A stretch of DNA of 55,177 nucleotides from Subtercola boreus (GCF_003399635.1 NZ_NBXB01000019.1:1-55177), one strand, 5' to 3'. Positions 1-9,445 are shown, numbered from the stretch's first letter. A program made the numbers and translations. Notes: generated from the sequence alone by a model not told the origin.

Positions 1-2
1 GA

Positions 3-121
3 CAGTGTTTCGGCGGCCATAGCGAGAGGGAAACGCCCGGCAACATTCCGAACCCGGAAGCTAAGACTCTCAGCGCCGATGGTACTGCAAGGGAGACCTT
101 GTGGGAGAGTAGGACACCGCC
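3..121 (+). rRNA. rrf: 5S ribosomal RNA
   Basis: The sequence shows the standard bacterial 5S core: GGGAAACGCCCGG followed by CATTCCGAACCCGGAAG, then CAGCGCCGATGGTACTGC and GTGGGAGAGTAGGAC. The ends TTTCGGCGG and CCGCCGGA can pair to close helix I. No 16S, 23S or tRNA lies in the window before it, so this should be the last gene of an rRNA operon that begins upstream of base 1. The exact 5' end is uncertain by a few bases. Confidence 0.95.
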
Positions 122-134
122 GGACCCTAATTAC

Positions 135-170
135 GAAAGAAGCCCAACCCTCACCGGTTGGGCTTCTTTC
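135..170 (+). terminator. Rho-independent terminator of the rRNA operon
   Basis: A perfect 15-bp stem (135-149 with 156-170) has a 6-nt loop. It starts 14 bases after the 5S gene, and its right arm ends in CTTCTTTC, a short pyrimidine run. Position and strength fit the end of rRNA transcription. Confidence 0.85.
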
Positions 171-298
171 GTTTAACCCACTTCCACCTGCTGCTCAGAG
201 CCGCTCGCATCACCCTTCTCGACGGACCGGGCTTCTGCTGTTTCGACGGGTAGACTCGTTCCACATCTACACAGCGCGCACCAGACGACAGGAGTGTC

Positions 299-1342
299 AT
301 GAGCGATTCGCCAGACAGGGAGAAGCGGCCCGGGCGTCGACAGGACGGTGCGCGATCCGACGGGCCCCGGGGCGGGTCCGATCGGCCGAGAGGCACCCGC
401 CCGCCCCAGAAGTCGGGTGAGAAGAAGCTCTGGACGACTGACGGCAAGCCGGCTCGGAGTGCCGCCCCCGGCGCGAGGGACAAAGCCAACCGCGGAGGCT
501 ACCGCGATGAGGGTCTCACCCCCGAGGAGCTCCGACAGCGTGAGCTCCGCGCCGTGCGGCCGCACCACGACGATCCGGACGTTCCCGAAGACGTCTCGGT
601 GAAGGAGCTCGACAAGGGCGCGTTCAACGAGCTGAAGACACTGTCGAAGGAGAACGCCGACGGCGTTGCCAAACACCTCGTCATGGTGGCCCGGTTGATC
701 GAGAGCGATCCCGAGCTGGCCCACAAGCACGCGACATCCGCGTCCCGTCGGGCTGGCCGCATCGCCATGGTTCGGGAGACCCTGGCGATTACGGCCTATG
801 CCACTGGGGACTATGCCCTGGCGATTCGGGAGCTCCGCACGTATCGTCGTATCTCGGGTTCGAATGAGCAACTCGCTCTCATGGTAGACAGCGAACGCGG
901 TCTCGGACGCCCCGACCGGGCGCTCGAACTCGGTCGGTCGGTTCCCCGTGAGAGCCTGACGCCCGCCACCCAGGTCGCTGTGGCGATCGCCATGTCCGGT
1001 GCGCGACTCGACCAGGGGCAGCCCGAGGCTGCACTCGCCGAGCTGCACATTCCGCAGCTCGATGCCAAGCGTGCCTACACCTACAGCCCTGAGTTGTTCT
1101 GGGCCTATGCGGAGGTGCTCGACGACCTCGGCCGGCAGAGAGAAGCAGCCGAGTGGCGGGAGAACGCCGACCGGGCCGAAGCGGCGCTGTACGCGGCATC
1201 CACCGACGAGGACGACGATCTGGTCGAGGTCTTCGAAGAGGACGGCTCGGACGACGATGCGACGCCTGCCCTGGCGCACGACACGACGGAAGACACGACG
1301 GAAGACACGACGGTTGAACCTGTTCCCGACACGAAGGAGTAG
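299..1342 (+). CDS. TPR-like cytosolic protein (Rv1691-type)
   Basis: The product has 347 residues. The N-terminal ~90 residues are highly charged and disordered-looking (rich in R, G, P, D). The middle, about residues 100-290, is helical with TPR-like spacing of Ala/Leu/Tyr positions, for example TGDYALAIRELRTYRR. The last ~45 residues are acidic, with repeated DTTEDTTEDTT. The ATG start has AGGAG upstream at 290-294. It sits at the head of the block ending at der, the place held by the TPR-like gene Rv1691 in M. tuberculosis. Its function is not established; a scaffold role is only inference from the fold. Confidence 0.85.
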   Translation: MSDSPDREKRPGRRQDGARSDGPRGGSDRPRGTRPPQKSGEKKLWTTDGKPARSAAPGARDKANRGGYRDEGLTPEELRQRELRAVRPHHDDPDVPEDVSVKELDKGAFNELKTLSKENADGVAKHLVMVARLIESDPELAHKHATSASRRAGRIAMVRETLAITAYATGDYALAIRELRTYRRISGSNEQLALMVDSERGLGRPDRALELGRSVPRESLTPATQVAVAIAMSGARLDQGQPEAALAELHIPQLDAKRAYTYSPELFWAYAEVLDDLGRQREAAEWRENADRAEAALYAASTDEDDDLVEVFEEDGSDDDATPALAHDTTEDTTEDTTVEPVPDTKE

Positions 1343-1346
1343 AGCT

Positions 1347-2336
1347 GTGGCATCCACCCCTCTCGATGGAGTCGACGTCATCCTCGCGGATCTCGACGGT
1401 GTGGTCTACACCGGCAGAAACGCGATCGAGCATGCTGTGGAGGCCCTGGGCCGGGCTGTGCGCGATGGTGTGGCTGTCGGCTACATCACCAACAATGCCT
1501 CGCGTACCGACGTGCAGGTGGCAGAACATCTGACCAGCTTCGGGCTCACCGTGGCTCCACGGGATGTCGTCACGAGCCCCCAGGTAGCAGTGCTGCTGTT
1601 GGCCGCGCTGGTGCCCGCTGGTTCGACGATCCTGGTGGTCGGTGGCGAGGGTCTCACGAGCGAGGTCGAGAAGGCCGGTTTCAGTGTCACTCGCCAGGCG
1701 TCCGACAACCCTGCTGCGGTCATCCAGGGCTTCGCGCCGACGGTGGCCTGGAGCGATCTCGCGCAGGCGAGTTTTGCACTGCACACGGGCATCCCGTGGG
1801 TGGCCACGAACACGGACTGGACCATTCCGGTGGAGGGCGGCATCGCACCGGGCAACGGAACCCTCGTCTCGGCCGTGCACACCGCGGTCGGCACACTGCC
1901 GGTCGTCGGCGGCAAGCCCGAGAAGGCGATCTTCGACGTGGCGGTGGAACGATTCGACGCGAAGACGCCGCTCTTCATCGGCGACCGTCTCGACACCGAC
2001 ATCGTGGGCGCCAATCGGGCAGGCATGAGGTCTGTACATGTGCTGACCGGGATCGACGGACCCAAGCAGCTTCTGGCCGCCGACAAGGACTTCCGCCCGA
2101 CGTTCGTTCTGGACGATCTGCGCGGGCTGTTCGAGCCGTACCCCGTGACGGAGTTCTCGAAGGACGGCAACACGGCAACGGTCGCTTCGGCGGTCGTGCG
2201 CCTGAAGGGGAACGCGATCGAGGTCGTGCGACGGGGGGAGAGCCCGGTCGACAGGCTGCGTGCAGCGTCATCGCTCATCTGGGCATCCGGTCGCCCCATC
2301 TACGGTCTGGAGGTCGCGCCTGAGCTCTACAGCTGA
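1347..2336 (+). CDS. HAD-superfamily hydrolase, NagD/phosphoglycolate phosphatase-like
   Basis: The 329-residue product is a probable class IIA HAD sugar-phosphate or phosphoglycolate phosphatase. Motif I DLDGVVY holds the nucleophile Asp15 and the general acid Asp17. The late motif FIGDRLDTDI, with Asp213, supplies Mg2+ ligands. A cap of the NagD type fits between them. The GTG start follows AAGGAG at 1334-1339 and lies 4 bases after the previous stop, so the two genes are probably cotranscribed. About 60 C-terminal residues extend beyond the usual HAD core; they resemble the extension of Rv1692-type proteins and their role is unknown. The physiological substrate cannot be read from the sequence. 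Confidence 0.92.
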   Translation: MASTPLDGVDVILADLDGVVYTGRNAIEHAVEALGRAVRDGVAVGYITNNASRTDVQVAEHLTSFGLTVAPRDVVTSPQVAVLLLAALVPAGSTILVVGGEGLTSEVEKAGFSVTRQASDNPAAVIQGFAPTVAWSDLAQASFALHTGIPWVATNTDWTIPVEGGIAPGNGTLVSAVHTAVGTLPVVGGKPEKAIFDVAVERFDAKTPLFIGDRLDTDIVGANRAGMRSVHVLTGIDGPKQLLAADKDFRPTFVLDDLRGLFEPYPVTEFSKDGNTATVASAVVRLKGNAIEVVRRGESPVDRLRAASSLIWASGRPIYGLEVAPELYS

Positions 2337-2357
2337 GGCGTCGGGTAGCCTGAAGGG

Positions 2358-2531
2358 GTGACGGACGAGAGCAGCGAGGTCGGCGGTGAGGCGCTCGAGG
2401 GTGAGCTGCTGACGCGCCTGCGGGTGATCGAGGACCAGCCGCTCGCGGCGCGTTCGACCGCCTACGTGCAGCTTCACGACGAGTTGCGGAGCCGCCTCGA
2501 GGGCGGAGACGCCCCCGGTTCGCGTGCCTGA
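2358..2531 (+). CDS. small conserved protein (Rv1693-like)
   Basis: This 57-residue protein begins VTDESSEVGG and holds an amphipathic helix-like stretch around ELLTRLRVIEDQPLAARS. Its GTG start is preceded by a -10 box TAGCCT at 2346-2351 and exactly six spacer bases, which suggests a leaderless transcript and an internal promoter for the following tlyA-nadK-recN genes. Its stop overlaps the next start by 8 bases. It lies where M. tuberculosis has the small gene Rv1693. No function is known; the support is position, the promoter and coding-like composition. Confidence 0.75.
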   Translation: MTDESSEVGGEALEGELLTRLRVIEDQPLAARSTAYVQLHDELRSRLEGGDAPGSRA

Positions 2532-3378
2532 GCTGGAGGACGGCGACGGCCAGGCCGTGGGCTTCGCCGAGGGCAGCCGGCTCGATTCCGCGCTGGCGTC
2601 CACCGGTCTGGCGCGCTCCCGCAACCACGCGGCACAGCTGATCGCCGACGGCTTCGTGAGCGTCGACGGCGTCGTGGTGGTCAAGCCGTCGGCGAAGGTG
2701 TTCGGGGGGCAGGAGCTGCGGGTCGAGGGCAGCGACCACTATGTGAGTCGAGGGGCGGGCAAGCTGGTCGCTGCGCTCGACGCGTTCACCGGTGTTGTCG
2801 TCGAGGGGCGGCTGGCTCTGGATGCCGGCGCGTCCACCGGCGGGTTCAGCCAGGTTCTGCTGGAGCGGGGCGCGCGGGCTGTGCTCGCCGTCGATGTCGG
2901 ACACGGCCAGCTGTCGCCGGTGCTGGCGACGGATGCCCGGGTGAGCATGGTGGAAGGGTACAACATCCGCTACGGCACGCGGGAGTCGCTCGCCGCGGCG
3001 TCGGGCGTGACGGAGGCTCCCGCCCTGGTGGTCGCCGACCTGTCGTTCATCTCCCTCGTCACCGTGCTGCCGGCTCTCGTGGCCCTCGCTCGGCCCGATG
3101 CGGACTTCGTGCTGCTGGTCAAGCCGCAGTTCGAGGTGGGCAGGACGGGCATCCGTGAAGGCGTCGTGCGAAACGCCGGGCTTCGGGCGGATGCCATCAC
3201 CGGGGTGCTCTGGGCGGCCTTCGACGCGGATCTCGGCACGGCGGGGCTCATCTCGTCCCCAGTCATCGGAAACGCCGGGAATCACGAGTATCTGGTCTGG
3301 CTGAGCGCCTCGGCCGGAACCAATCCGACAGAATGGTTGCACCGCGCACATTCACTTTCAGGAGTCCAGACGTCGTGA
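2524..3378 (+). CDS. tlyA: TlyA-family rRNA (cytidine-2'-O)-methyltransferase
   Basis: The product is 284 residues, close to the family size of about 270. An S4 RNA-binding domain lies at about residues 18-70 (SRLDSALASTGLARSRN...). A FtsJ-like SAM-dependent methyltransferase domain follows, with the SAM loop DAGASTGGF from residue 100 and the catalytic-type lysine in KPQFEVG near residue 200. The family methylates ribose of cytidines in 16S and/or 23S rRNA, and its loss gives capreomycin resistance in mycobacteria. The GTG start overlaps the small upstream gene by 8 bases. Order before NAD kinase and recN is the same as in M. tuberculosis. Confidence 0.93.
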   Translation: MPELEDGDGQAVGFAEGSRLDSALASTGLARSRNHAAQLIADGFVSVDGVVVVKPSAKVFGGQELRVEGSDHYVSRGAGKLVAALDAFTGVVVEGRLALDAGASTGGFSQVLLERGARAVLAVDVGHGQLSPVLATDARVSMVEGYNIRYGTRESLAAASGVTEAPALVVADLSFISLVTVLPALVALARPDADFVLLVKPQFEVGRTGIREGVVRNAGLRADAITGVLWAAFDADLGTAGLISSPVIGNAGNHEYLVWLSASAGTNPTEWLHRAHSLSGVQTS

Positions 3379-4292
3379 CGACACCCCGCTACTTCCTCGT
3401 CGTGCTGCACACCGGGCGACGCGATTCGGTCGACGCCGCCGTGCAGGTCTGCGACCAGCTGGCGGCCTCCGGGGTGACCCCGGTGCTCTCGCCGAGCGAC
3501 CTCGACGACATCGCGGGGCGTCTGACCGATTCGTCGATCATCGCCCTGCTCGGGGTCGATGTTGAGACGGCCGGGCTCGAATTGGTGATCGTTCTGGGTG
3601 GCGACGGCACCATCCTCCGCGCGGCAGAGGTCGTGCGCGGCTGCCCGGTTCCCCTGCTGGGTGTGAACCTCGGGCACGTGGGGTTCCTCGCCGAGAGCGA
3701 ACGGGAAGACCTGAGGGCATCGGTCGAGCGGGTTCTGCACGGTGACTACATCGTGGAGGAGCGCATGACGCTCGACGTCGTCGTCACGCATCGCTCCGAG
3801 GTGGTTCATACGGGCTGGGCCCTGAACGAGGCGACCGTCGAGAAGGCGAGCCGGGAGCGGATGATCGAGGTGGTCATCGAGGTGGATGGCCGGCCCCTGT
3901 CGAGCTTCGGGTGCGACGGGGTGGTCATGGCCACGCCGACCGGTTCCACCGCCTATGCGTTCTCGGCCGGCGGGCCCATCGTCTGGCCGAGCCTCGATGC
4001 GCTGCTGTTCGTGCCGCTGAGCCCGCACGCACTGTTCTCCCGTGCGCTGGTGATCGGCCCCGAGTCGGTGCTCGCCGTCGAGATGCTCGAGCGCACCCCC
4101 GGTGCCGGTGTGCTCTGGTGTGATGGTCGGCGGGGATTCGACCTGCCCGCGGGCTCCCGCATCGAGTCGCGGAGGTCGGCGGTGCCGGTGCGGCTCGCCC
4201 GGCTGACCCATGGCCCGTTCTCCGACCGGCTGGTGCGCAAGTTCGCGCTGCCCGTCGACGGTTGGCGTGGCCCGGTGGAACGCCATGAGTGA
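3375..4292 (+). CDS. nadK: NAD kinase
   Basis: The 305-residue enzyme phosphorylates NAD to NADP. The nucleotide motif GGDGTILRAAE begins at residue 75. The NE pair in LNEATVEKA lies at residues 151-152, and the glycine-rich GCDGVVMATPTGSTAYAF motif follows. All are diagnostic for the PpnK family. The GTG at 3375 is preferred over the ATG at 3333 because CAGGAG lies at 3359-3364 and because GTGA overlaps the tlyA stop. The gene ends inside the start of recN, so tlyA, nadK and recN look translationally coupled. Confidence 0.95.
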   Translation: MTTPRYFLVVLHTGRRDSVDAAVQVCDQLAASGVTPVLSPSDLDDIAGRLTDSSIIALLGVDVETAGLELVIVLGGDGTILRAAEVVRGCPVPLLGVNLGHVGFLAESEREDLRASVERVLHGDYIVEERMTLDVVVTHRSEVVHTGWALNEATVEKASRERMIEVVIEVDGRPLSSFGCDGVVMATPTGSTAYAFSAGGPIVWPSLDALLFVPLSPHALFSRALVIGPESVLAVEMLERTPGAGVLWCDGRRGFDLPAGSRIESRRSAVPVRLARLTHGPFSDRLVRKFALPVDGWRGPVERHE

Positions 4293-6084
4293 GGCGGCGG
4301 GCGGTGTGATCGACGAGATCACGATCCGCGACCTCGGTGTGATCGCCGAGGCGGTGCTACCGCTCGGCCCCGGGTTCACGGCGGTGACCGGGGAGACCGG
4401 TGCCGGCAAGACGATGGTGGTGCAGGCGCTCGGCCTGCTGATGGGTGAGCGGGCCGTGGCCGGCCAGGTGCGGGTGGGCCGTGCGCAGAGCTGGGTCGAG
4501 GGGCGCTGGCGCGTTCCGCTCGACGGGGTCGTGGCCGACCGGGTGCGGGATGCCGGGGGCGAGGTCGAGCCGATCGAAACCGATCCGATCGAATCCGGGG
4601 CGATCGAAACCGAGGCGGGCGAATCCGGGGCGGGCTCGCCGGATCGCGGTGTGCTGGCCGAGCTGATCCTCTCCCGCTCGGTGTCGGGCGAGGGCCGGAG
4701 CCGGGCGATCGTCGGTGGGCGGAGCGCTCCGGTGGGAGTGCTGGGTGAGCTCGGCGAGAGCCTGGTGGTGGTGCACGGCCAGTCCGACCAGCTCAGGCTC
4801 CGATCATCCACCGAGCAGAGATTCGCGCTTGACCGATTCGCCGGGCGCGCGTTCCGCGAATCGCTCGAGGGCTACGAAGACGCCTTCCGCTCCTGGCAGG
4901 CCCTGCGGGACGAACTCGAGACACTGGTGACGCAGCGCGAAGCGCGCATCCGGGAAGCCGAGACGCTGCGTGTCGCCGTGACCGAGATCGATGCCCTCGC
5001 GCCGGTGGCAGGGGAGGAGGAGTCGCTTGCCGAACGCGCCAGTCGGCTCACGAACCTCGAAGACCTGCGGCTCGCGGCGGCTTCTGCGCGGGAGTCGATC
5101 TCCTCGAACGAGCTCGACGGCCGGGCCGACACGGTGGGCCTGCTCGACTCTGCGCTCCGCCAGCTCGAGCGGGTGGTGGCCCATGACGGTGCACTGCAAC
5201 CGATCGTCGAGTCGTTGGCCAGTGCATCGTTCCTGGTCGCCGAGATCTCGACCCAGCTCTCGAGCTACCTGGCCGAACTCGACACCGATGGCGGCACGGA
5301 GCTCGACGAGGTACAGGACCGCCGCGCGGCCCTGTCGGTGCTGGCGCGCAAGTACGGCCCGACCATCGACGACGTTATCGTCTACTTCGAGGGTGCCGGG
5401 CCGCGCCTGATCGAGCTCGACAACGACTCCGACCGCATCGAGGAACTGACGGATGCCGTCGCGGACGCCCTGGGCCTTGCCGAGACGCTCGCCGCCGACG
5501 TGAGCGACGCACGGATCGAGGCGGCCGGCCGGTTGAGCGGTCTGGTGTCCGACGAACTCACGGCACTGGCAATGGGCGGATCGCGTCTCGTGGTCGAGGT
5601 TCTGCCGGGAACGGAACTCACCCCGACCGGCCGCGACACGGTGCACTTCCTGCTGGCCTCCCACGCCGGGGCCGAGCCGCGGCCGCTCGGCCGGGGGGCG
5701 TCGGGCGGTGAGCTCTCCCGCATCATGCTCGCGATCGAGGTGGTGCTGGCGGCGACCGATCCGGTTCCCACGTTCGTGTTCGACGAGGTCGATGCGGGCG
5801 TCGGGGGAGCATCCGCGATCGAGATCGGCCGACGGCTCGCTCAGCTGGCCCGTGGATCGCAGGTCATCGTGGTGACCCACCTGGCGCAGGTCGCCGCCTT
5901 CGCGACGAACCACCTCTCGGTCGTGAAGGACAGTGAGGGCGCCGTCACGGAGTCGAGTGTGAGGCAGCTCACCGGCGAAGACCGGGTGGCCGAGATGGCG
6001 CGGCTGCTGTCGGGGTTGCCTGACTCCGAGAGCGGGCTCGCGCACGCCCGCGAACTGATCGAGCTGGCAGCGACAGGTCGGTGA
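4285..6084 (+). CDS. recN: DNA repair protein RecN
   Basis: This 599-residue SMC-like ATPase acts in double-strand-break repair. Walker A GETGAGKT is at residues 36-43. A coiled-coil middle follows, then the signature ASGGELSRIMLAIEV near residue 473 and Walker B FVFDEVDAGVGG near 497. The ATG is set by overlap with the nadK stop (ATGAGTGA). Between Walker A and the first arm it carries a low-complexity insert at residues 96-115, made of four 15-bp repeats (4570-4629) encoding variants of PIETD/PIESG. I would not expect this insert in RecN of other groups; the reading frame is otherwise intact. Confidence 0.95.
   Translation: MSEAAGGVIDEITIRDLGVIAEAVLPLGPGFTAVTGETGAGKTMVVQALGLLMGERAVAGQVRVGRAQSWVEGRWRVPLDGVVADRVRDAGGEVEPIETDPIESGAIETEAGESGAGSPDRGVLAELILSRSVSGEGRSRAIVGGRSAPVGVLGELGESLVVVHGQSDQLRLRSSTEQRFALDRFAGRAFRESLEGYEDAFRSWQALRDELETLVTQREARIREAETLRVAVTEIDALAPVAGEEESLAERASRLTNLEDLRLAAASARESISSNELDGRADTVGLLDSALRQLERVVAHDGALQPIVESLASASFLVAEISTQLSSYLAELDTDGGTELDEVQDRRAALSVLARKYGPTIDDVIVYFEGAGPRLIELDNDSDRIEELTDAVADALGLAETLAADVSDARIEAAGRLSGLVSDELTALAMGGSRLVVEVLPGTELTPTGRDTVHFLLASHAGAEPRPLGRGASGGELSRIMLAIEVVLAATDPVPTFVFDEVDAGVGGASAIEIGRRLAQLARGSQVIVVTHLAQVAAFATNHLSVVKDSEGAVTESSVRQLTGEDRVAEMARLLSGLPDSESGLAHARELIELAATGR
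4570..4629 (+). repeat. four 15-bp tandem repeats inside recN
   Basis: Units begin at 4570, 4585, 4600 and 4615 with a pattern close to SCGATCGAAWCCGRK. They encode PIETD, PIESG, AIETE and AGESG. The unit length is a multiple of three, so copy-number changes would keep the frame. Confidence 0.85.
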
Positions 6085-6114
6085 CGGGCATCCGTACTGT
6101 TAGAGTGGAACTCC

Positions 6115-7818
6115 GTGGATGATGATCAAAACGGAACGCTGTTGAACGCTTCGACCAAGTCGGACAAACTGACGAAACATATCTTCGTGACCGGCGGTGT
6201 CGTCTCCAGCCTCGGCAAGGGGCTCACGGCTGCCAGCCTCGGAAACCTCCTCACGGCGCGCGGGCTGCACGTCGTGATGCAGAAGCTCGACCCGTATCTG
6301 AACGTCGACCCGGGAACGATGAACCCGTTCCAGCACGGCGAGGTCTTCGTGACCGACGACGGGGCGGAGACCGACCTCGACATCGGGCACTACGAGCGCT
6401 TTCTCGACATCAACCTGAACCAGGCCGCCAACGTGACGACGGGCCAGATCTACTCGACCGTCATCGCGAAGGAGCGGCGGGGCGAGTACCTCGGCGACAC
6501 CGTGCAGGTCATCCCGCACATCACCGATGAGATCAAACGCCGCATGCGCCTGCAGGCACAGGGCGAGAACGCACCTGACGTGATCATCACCGAGATCGGC
6601 GGAACGGTCGGTGACATCGAGTCGCAGCCCTTCCTCGAGTCGGCCCGCCAGGTGCGCCACGAGCTCGGCCGCAGCAACGTGTTCTTCGTGCACGTGTCGC
6701 TGGTGCCGTACATGAACGCGTCGGGTGAGCAGAAGACCAAGCCCACGCAGCACTCCGTCGCCGCACTCCGGTCGATCGGCATCCAGCCCGACGCGCTGGT
6801 GCTGCGGAGCGACCGGCCCGTCTCCGACCCCAACAAGCGCAAGATCGCGCTGATGTGCGACGTCGACGAAGACGCGGTTGTGAACGCGATCGACGTGCCC
6901 TCGATCTACGACATCCCGACGATGCTGCACGACCAGAAGCTCGACGCCTACATCATCGACCACTTCGGCCTGACGACGAACGACGTCGACTGGTCGGGAT
7001 GGTCCGCCCTCCTCGAAGCTGTTCACGAACCCAAGCACGAGGTCACGATTGGCCTCGTCGGCAAGTACATCGACCTGCCCGACGCCTACCTGTCGGTCAC
7101 CGAGGCGCTGAAGGCCGGCGGGTTCGCCCACCGCACCAAGGTCAACCTGAAGTGGATCGCCTCCGATGAGTGCGAGACGCCCGAGAAGGCCGCGAAGGAG
7201 CTCGGCGATCTCGACGGTATCTGCGTGCCCGGCGGTTTCGGGGTGCGCGGTATCGAGGGCAAGCTCGGCGCGCTGCGCTTCGCCCGCGAGAACGGGCTGC
7301 CCACCCTGGGCCTCTGCCTCGGCCTCCAGTGCATGGTCATCGAGTACGCCCGGAACGTGGTGGGTCTGAGTGACGCCTCGTCGAGCGAGTTCAACCCCGA
7401 CACTCCCTTCCCCGTAATCGCAACGATGGCCGAGCAGGTCGACATCATCGCCGGCGGCGACCTCGGCGGCACCATGCGACTCGGGCTGTACGAGGCGAAG
7501 CTCGCTCCCGGCTCGCTGGTCGAATCGCTCTACGGTGCGCCGACCATCGAGGAGCGCCACCGTCACCGCTACGAGGTCAACAACCACTACCGGGGCCAGA
7601 TCGCCGATGCCGGCCTGTGGTTCTCCGGCACCTCGCCGGACGACCACCTCGTCGAGTTCGTCGAGCTGCCGAAGGATGCCCACCCGTACTATGTGGGAAC
7701 CCAGGCGCACCCCGAGCTCCGGTCGCGCCCGAACCGCGCGCATCCGCTGTTCGACGGGCTCATCTCTGCCGCGCTCGAGCGCCAGGAGGCGACCCGCCTG
7801 TTCCCGACCGACGCCTAG
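6115..7818 (+). CDS. pyrG: CTP synthase
   Basis: The 567-residue enzyme makes CTP from UTP, ATP and glutamine. The N-terminal synthetase domain opens with [13 protein letters not shown]. The C-terminal class I glutamine amidotransferase domain has the nucleophile Cys401 in LGLCLGLQC and a late HPE motif in [10 protein letters not shown]. Length matches the family (about 540-590). The GTG at 6115 is the first plausible start; a -10-like TAGAGT at 6101-6106 lies 8 bases before it, suggesting a very short or absent leader. It follows recN by 30 bases. The two genes that stand between recN and pyrG in mycobacteria (Rv1697, Rv1698) are absent here. Confidence 0.96.
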   Translation: MDDDQNGTLLNASTKSDKLTKHIFVTGGVVSSLGKGLTAASLGNLLTARGLHVVMQKLDPYLNVDPGTMNPFQHGEVFVTDDGAETDLDIGHYERFLDINLNQAANVTTGQIYSTVIAKERRGEYLGDTVQVIPHITDEIKRRMRLQAQGENAPDVIITEIGGTVGDIESQPFLESARQVRHELGRSNVFFVHVSLVPYMNASGEQKTKPTQHSVAALRSIGIQPDALVLRSDRPVSDPNKRKIALMCDVDEDAVVNAIDVPSIYDIPTMLHDQKLDAYIIDHFGLTTNDVDWSGWSALLEAVHEPKHEVTIGLVGKYIDLPDAYLSVTEALKAGGFAHRTKVNLKWIASDECETPEKAAKELGDLDGICVPGGFGVRGIEGKLGALRFARENGLPTLGLCLGLQCMVIEYARNVVGLSDASSSEFNPDTPFPVIATMAEQVDIIAGGDLGGTMRLGLYEAKLAPGSLVESLYGAPTIEERHRHRYEVNNHYRGQIADAGLWFSGTSPDDHLVEFVELPKDAHPYYVGTQAHPELRSRPNRAHPLFDGLISAALERQEATRLFPTDA

Positions 7819-7829
7819 GAAGGCCCGTT

Positions 7830-8477
7830 GTGACCGAGAGCATCCCGTCGCCGCTCCGCGATGAGCCCGACGACCAGCGGATCACGTCGAGCGAGGTCGT
7901 CTTCGACGGCAAGATCTGGGACGTGCGGCGGGAGACGTTCGTCTACAACGGCGCCGACACCGTGCGGGAGTTCGTCGACCACACCGGCGCTGTGGCGATC
8001 GTCGCGCTCGACGAGAACGACCGAATGCTGCTCATCAAGCAGTACCGGCACCCGATCCGGGCCCGGGAGTGGGAGATCCCGGCGGGGCTGCTCGACATCG
8101 CGGGGGAGGACTTCCTGGTGGGTGCAAAACGCGAGCTCGCCGAGGAGGCCGACCTCGAAGCCGACCGCTGGAACGTGCTCACCGACTACGCGACCACGCC
8201 CGGTGGCAACAACGAACTCATTCGCATCTACCTGGCGCGTGAGGTACGGCCGACCGCCGACGCGTTCGAGCGCGAAGACGAGGAGGCCGACATCGAGGTG
8301 CGCTGGGTCGACCTCGACGAGGTGGTGGATGCCGTGCTCAGCCGTGAGCTGCAGAATCCGAATCTCGTGATCGCGTCGCTCGCGCTCGCTGCGAGCCGTT
8401 CACGCGGGTGGGTCTCGCTTGGTGCAGCCGACGCGCCGTGGCCGGAGTACTCGCGGCTGCACCCGACCGCCTCCTAG
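7830..8477 (+). CDS. Nudix hydrolase, ADP-ribose pyrophosphatase type
   Basis: The 215-residue protein carries the Nudix box GLLDIAGEDFLVGAKREL continuing AEEADL from residue 86, with the catalytic REL-EE glutamates. The preceding WEIPAG is typical of ADP-ribose pyrophosphatases. The family splits ADP-ribose to AMP and ribose-5-phosphate. The GTG start has AGGAAGG at 7817-7823 and lies 11 bases after pyrG. M. tuberculosis has its characterised ADP-ribose pyrophosphatase (Rv1700) in the same place. The substrate assignment rests on family and synteny. Confidence 0.92.
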   Translation: MTESIPSPLRDEPDDQRITSSEVVFDGKIWDVRRETFVYNGADTVREFVDHTGAVAIVALDENDRMLLIKQYRHPIRAREWEIPAGLLDIAGEDFLVGAKRELAEEADLEADRWNVLTDYATTPGGNNELIRIYLAREVRPTADAFEREDEEADIEVRWVDLDEVVDAVLSRELQNPNLVIASLALAASRSRGWVSLGAADAPWPEYSRLHPTAS

Positions 8478-8494
8478 CGGCCGGGCGGCTGCCG

Positions 8495-9421
8495 GTGTCG
8501 GCGATCGACGACGTGATCGACGGGTATCTCCGCCACGTCACGATCGAGCGGGGGCTCTCGGCCAACACGCTGGCCGCCTACCGGCGCGACCTCGGGCGGT
8601 ATGCGGCGTGGCTGGCGGCCGCGTGCATCCAGAGCCCGCAGGCGGTCGGTGAGGCGCACATCGCTGCCTTCACGCGGCAGTTGCAGACGCTTCCCGAGGC
8701 GGGAGTCGCCACGAAACCGCTGGCCGCGACATCCGTGGCCCGCATTGTGTCGTCTGTGCGGGGGCTGCATCGGTTCCTGGCCGAGGAGGGCACGACGGTG
8801 ACGAATGCCGCGCGGGAGATCAAGCCGCCGAAGCTCGGTCTGCGGCTGCCGAAGGCGATTACGATCGCCCAGATGACGACACTGCTCGAGGCGACGGCGG
8901 GGGACGATCCGCTTGCGCTGCGGGACAGGGCGCTGCTCGAGCTGCTGTACGCGACCGGCGCGCGGGTCTCGGAGATCGTGGCGCTGAACGTCGACGATGT
9001 GGGGAGCCACGACGACTTCGTGCGGGTGGTCGGCAAGGGCAGCAAGCAGCGGGTGGTGCCGGTGGGGAGCTTTGCGCGGGCAGCGCTCGACGCGTACCTG
9101 GTGCGGGTGCGGCCGCTGTTCTCCGCTCGCGGCCGGGCGACCCCCGCCCTGTTCCTGGGGCTCAGGGGCGACCGGTTGAGTCGGCAGGGCGCGTGGCTGG
9201 TCATCCAGGCGGCGGCGAAGCGCGCGGGGCTAGAGACGCACATCTCCCCTCACACGTTCCGGCATTCGTTCGCGACGCACCTGATCACGGGCGGGGCGGA
9301 TGTGCGGGTCGTGCAGGACCTGTTGGGGCACGCCTCGGTGACGACGACGCAGATCTACACGCAGGTGACCGCCGACACGCTGCGGGACATGTACCAGACG
9401 GCGCATCCGCGGGCGCGGTGA
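8495..9421 (+). CDS. xerD: site-specific tyrosine recombinase XerD
   Basis: This 308-residue recombinase resolves chromosome dimers at dif together with XerC. The N-terminal SAM-like core-binding domain has HVTIERGLSANTLAAYRRDL. The catalytic domain shows all expected residues: Arg157 (ATGARVSE), Lys181 (VGKGSKQR), His253 and Arg256 (PHTFRHSF), His279 (LGHASV) and the nucleophile Tyr288 (QIYTQV). The GTG at 8495 gives the usual length; an upstream GTG at 8408 would overlap the Nudix gene by 70 bases and is disfavoured. No clear Shine-Dalgarno is visible, so the start is the least certain part. Confidence 0.93.
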   Translation: MSAIDDVIDGYLRHVTIERGLSANTLAAYRRDLGRYAAWLAAACIQSPQAVGEAHIAAFTRQLQTLPEAGVATKPLAATSVARIVSSVRGLHRFLAEEGTTVTNAAREIKPPKLGLRLPKAITIAQMTTLLEATAGDDPLALRDRALLELLYATGARVSEIVALNVDDVGSHDDFVRVVGKGSKQRVVPVGSFARAALDAYLVRVRPLFSARGRATPALFLGLRGDRLSRQGAWLVIQAAAKRAGLETHISPHTFRHSFATHLITGGADVRVVQDLLGHASVTTTQIYTQVTADTLRDMYQTAHPRAR

Positions 9422-9445
9422 GTACAGCGCGGTGACGCCGGCGGC

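Noticed and set aside
173-1381. Long minus-strand frame opposite the TPR-like gene
   Set aside because: Composition is that of a GC-rich antisense shadow; the + strand gene has a ribosome site, conserved position and plausible protein.
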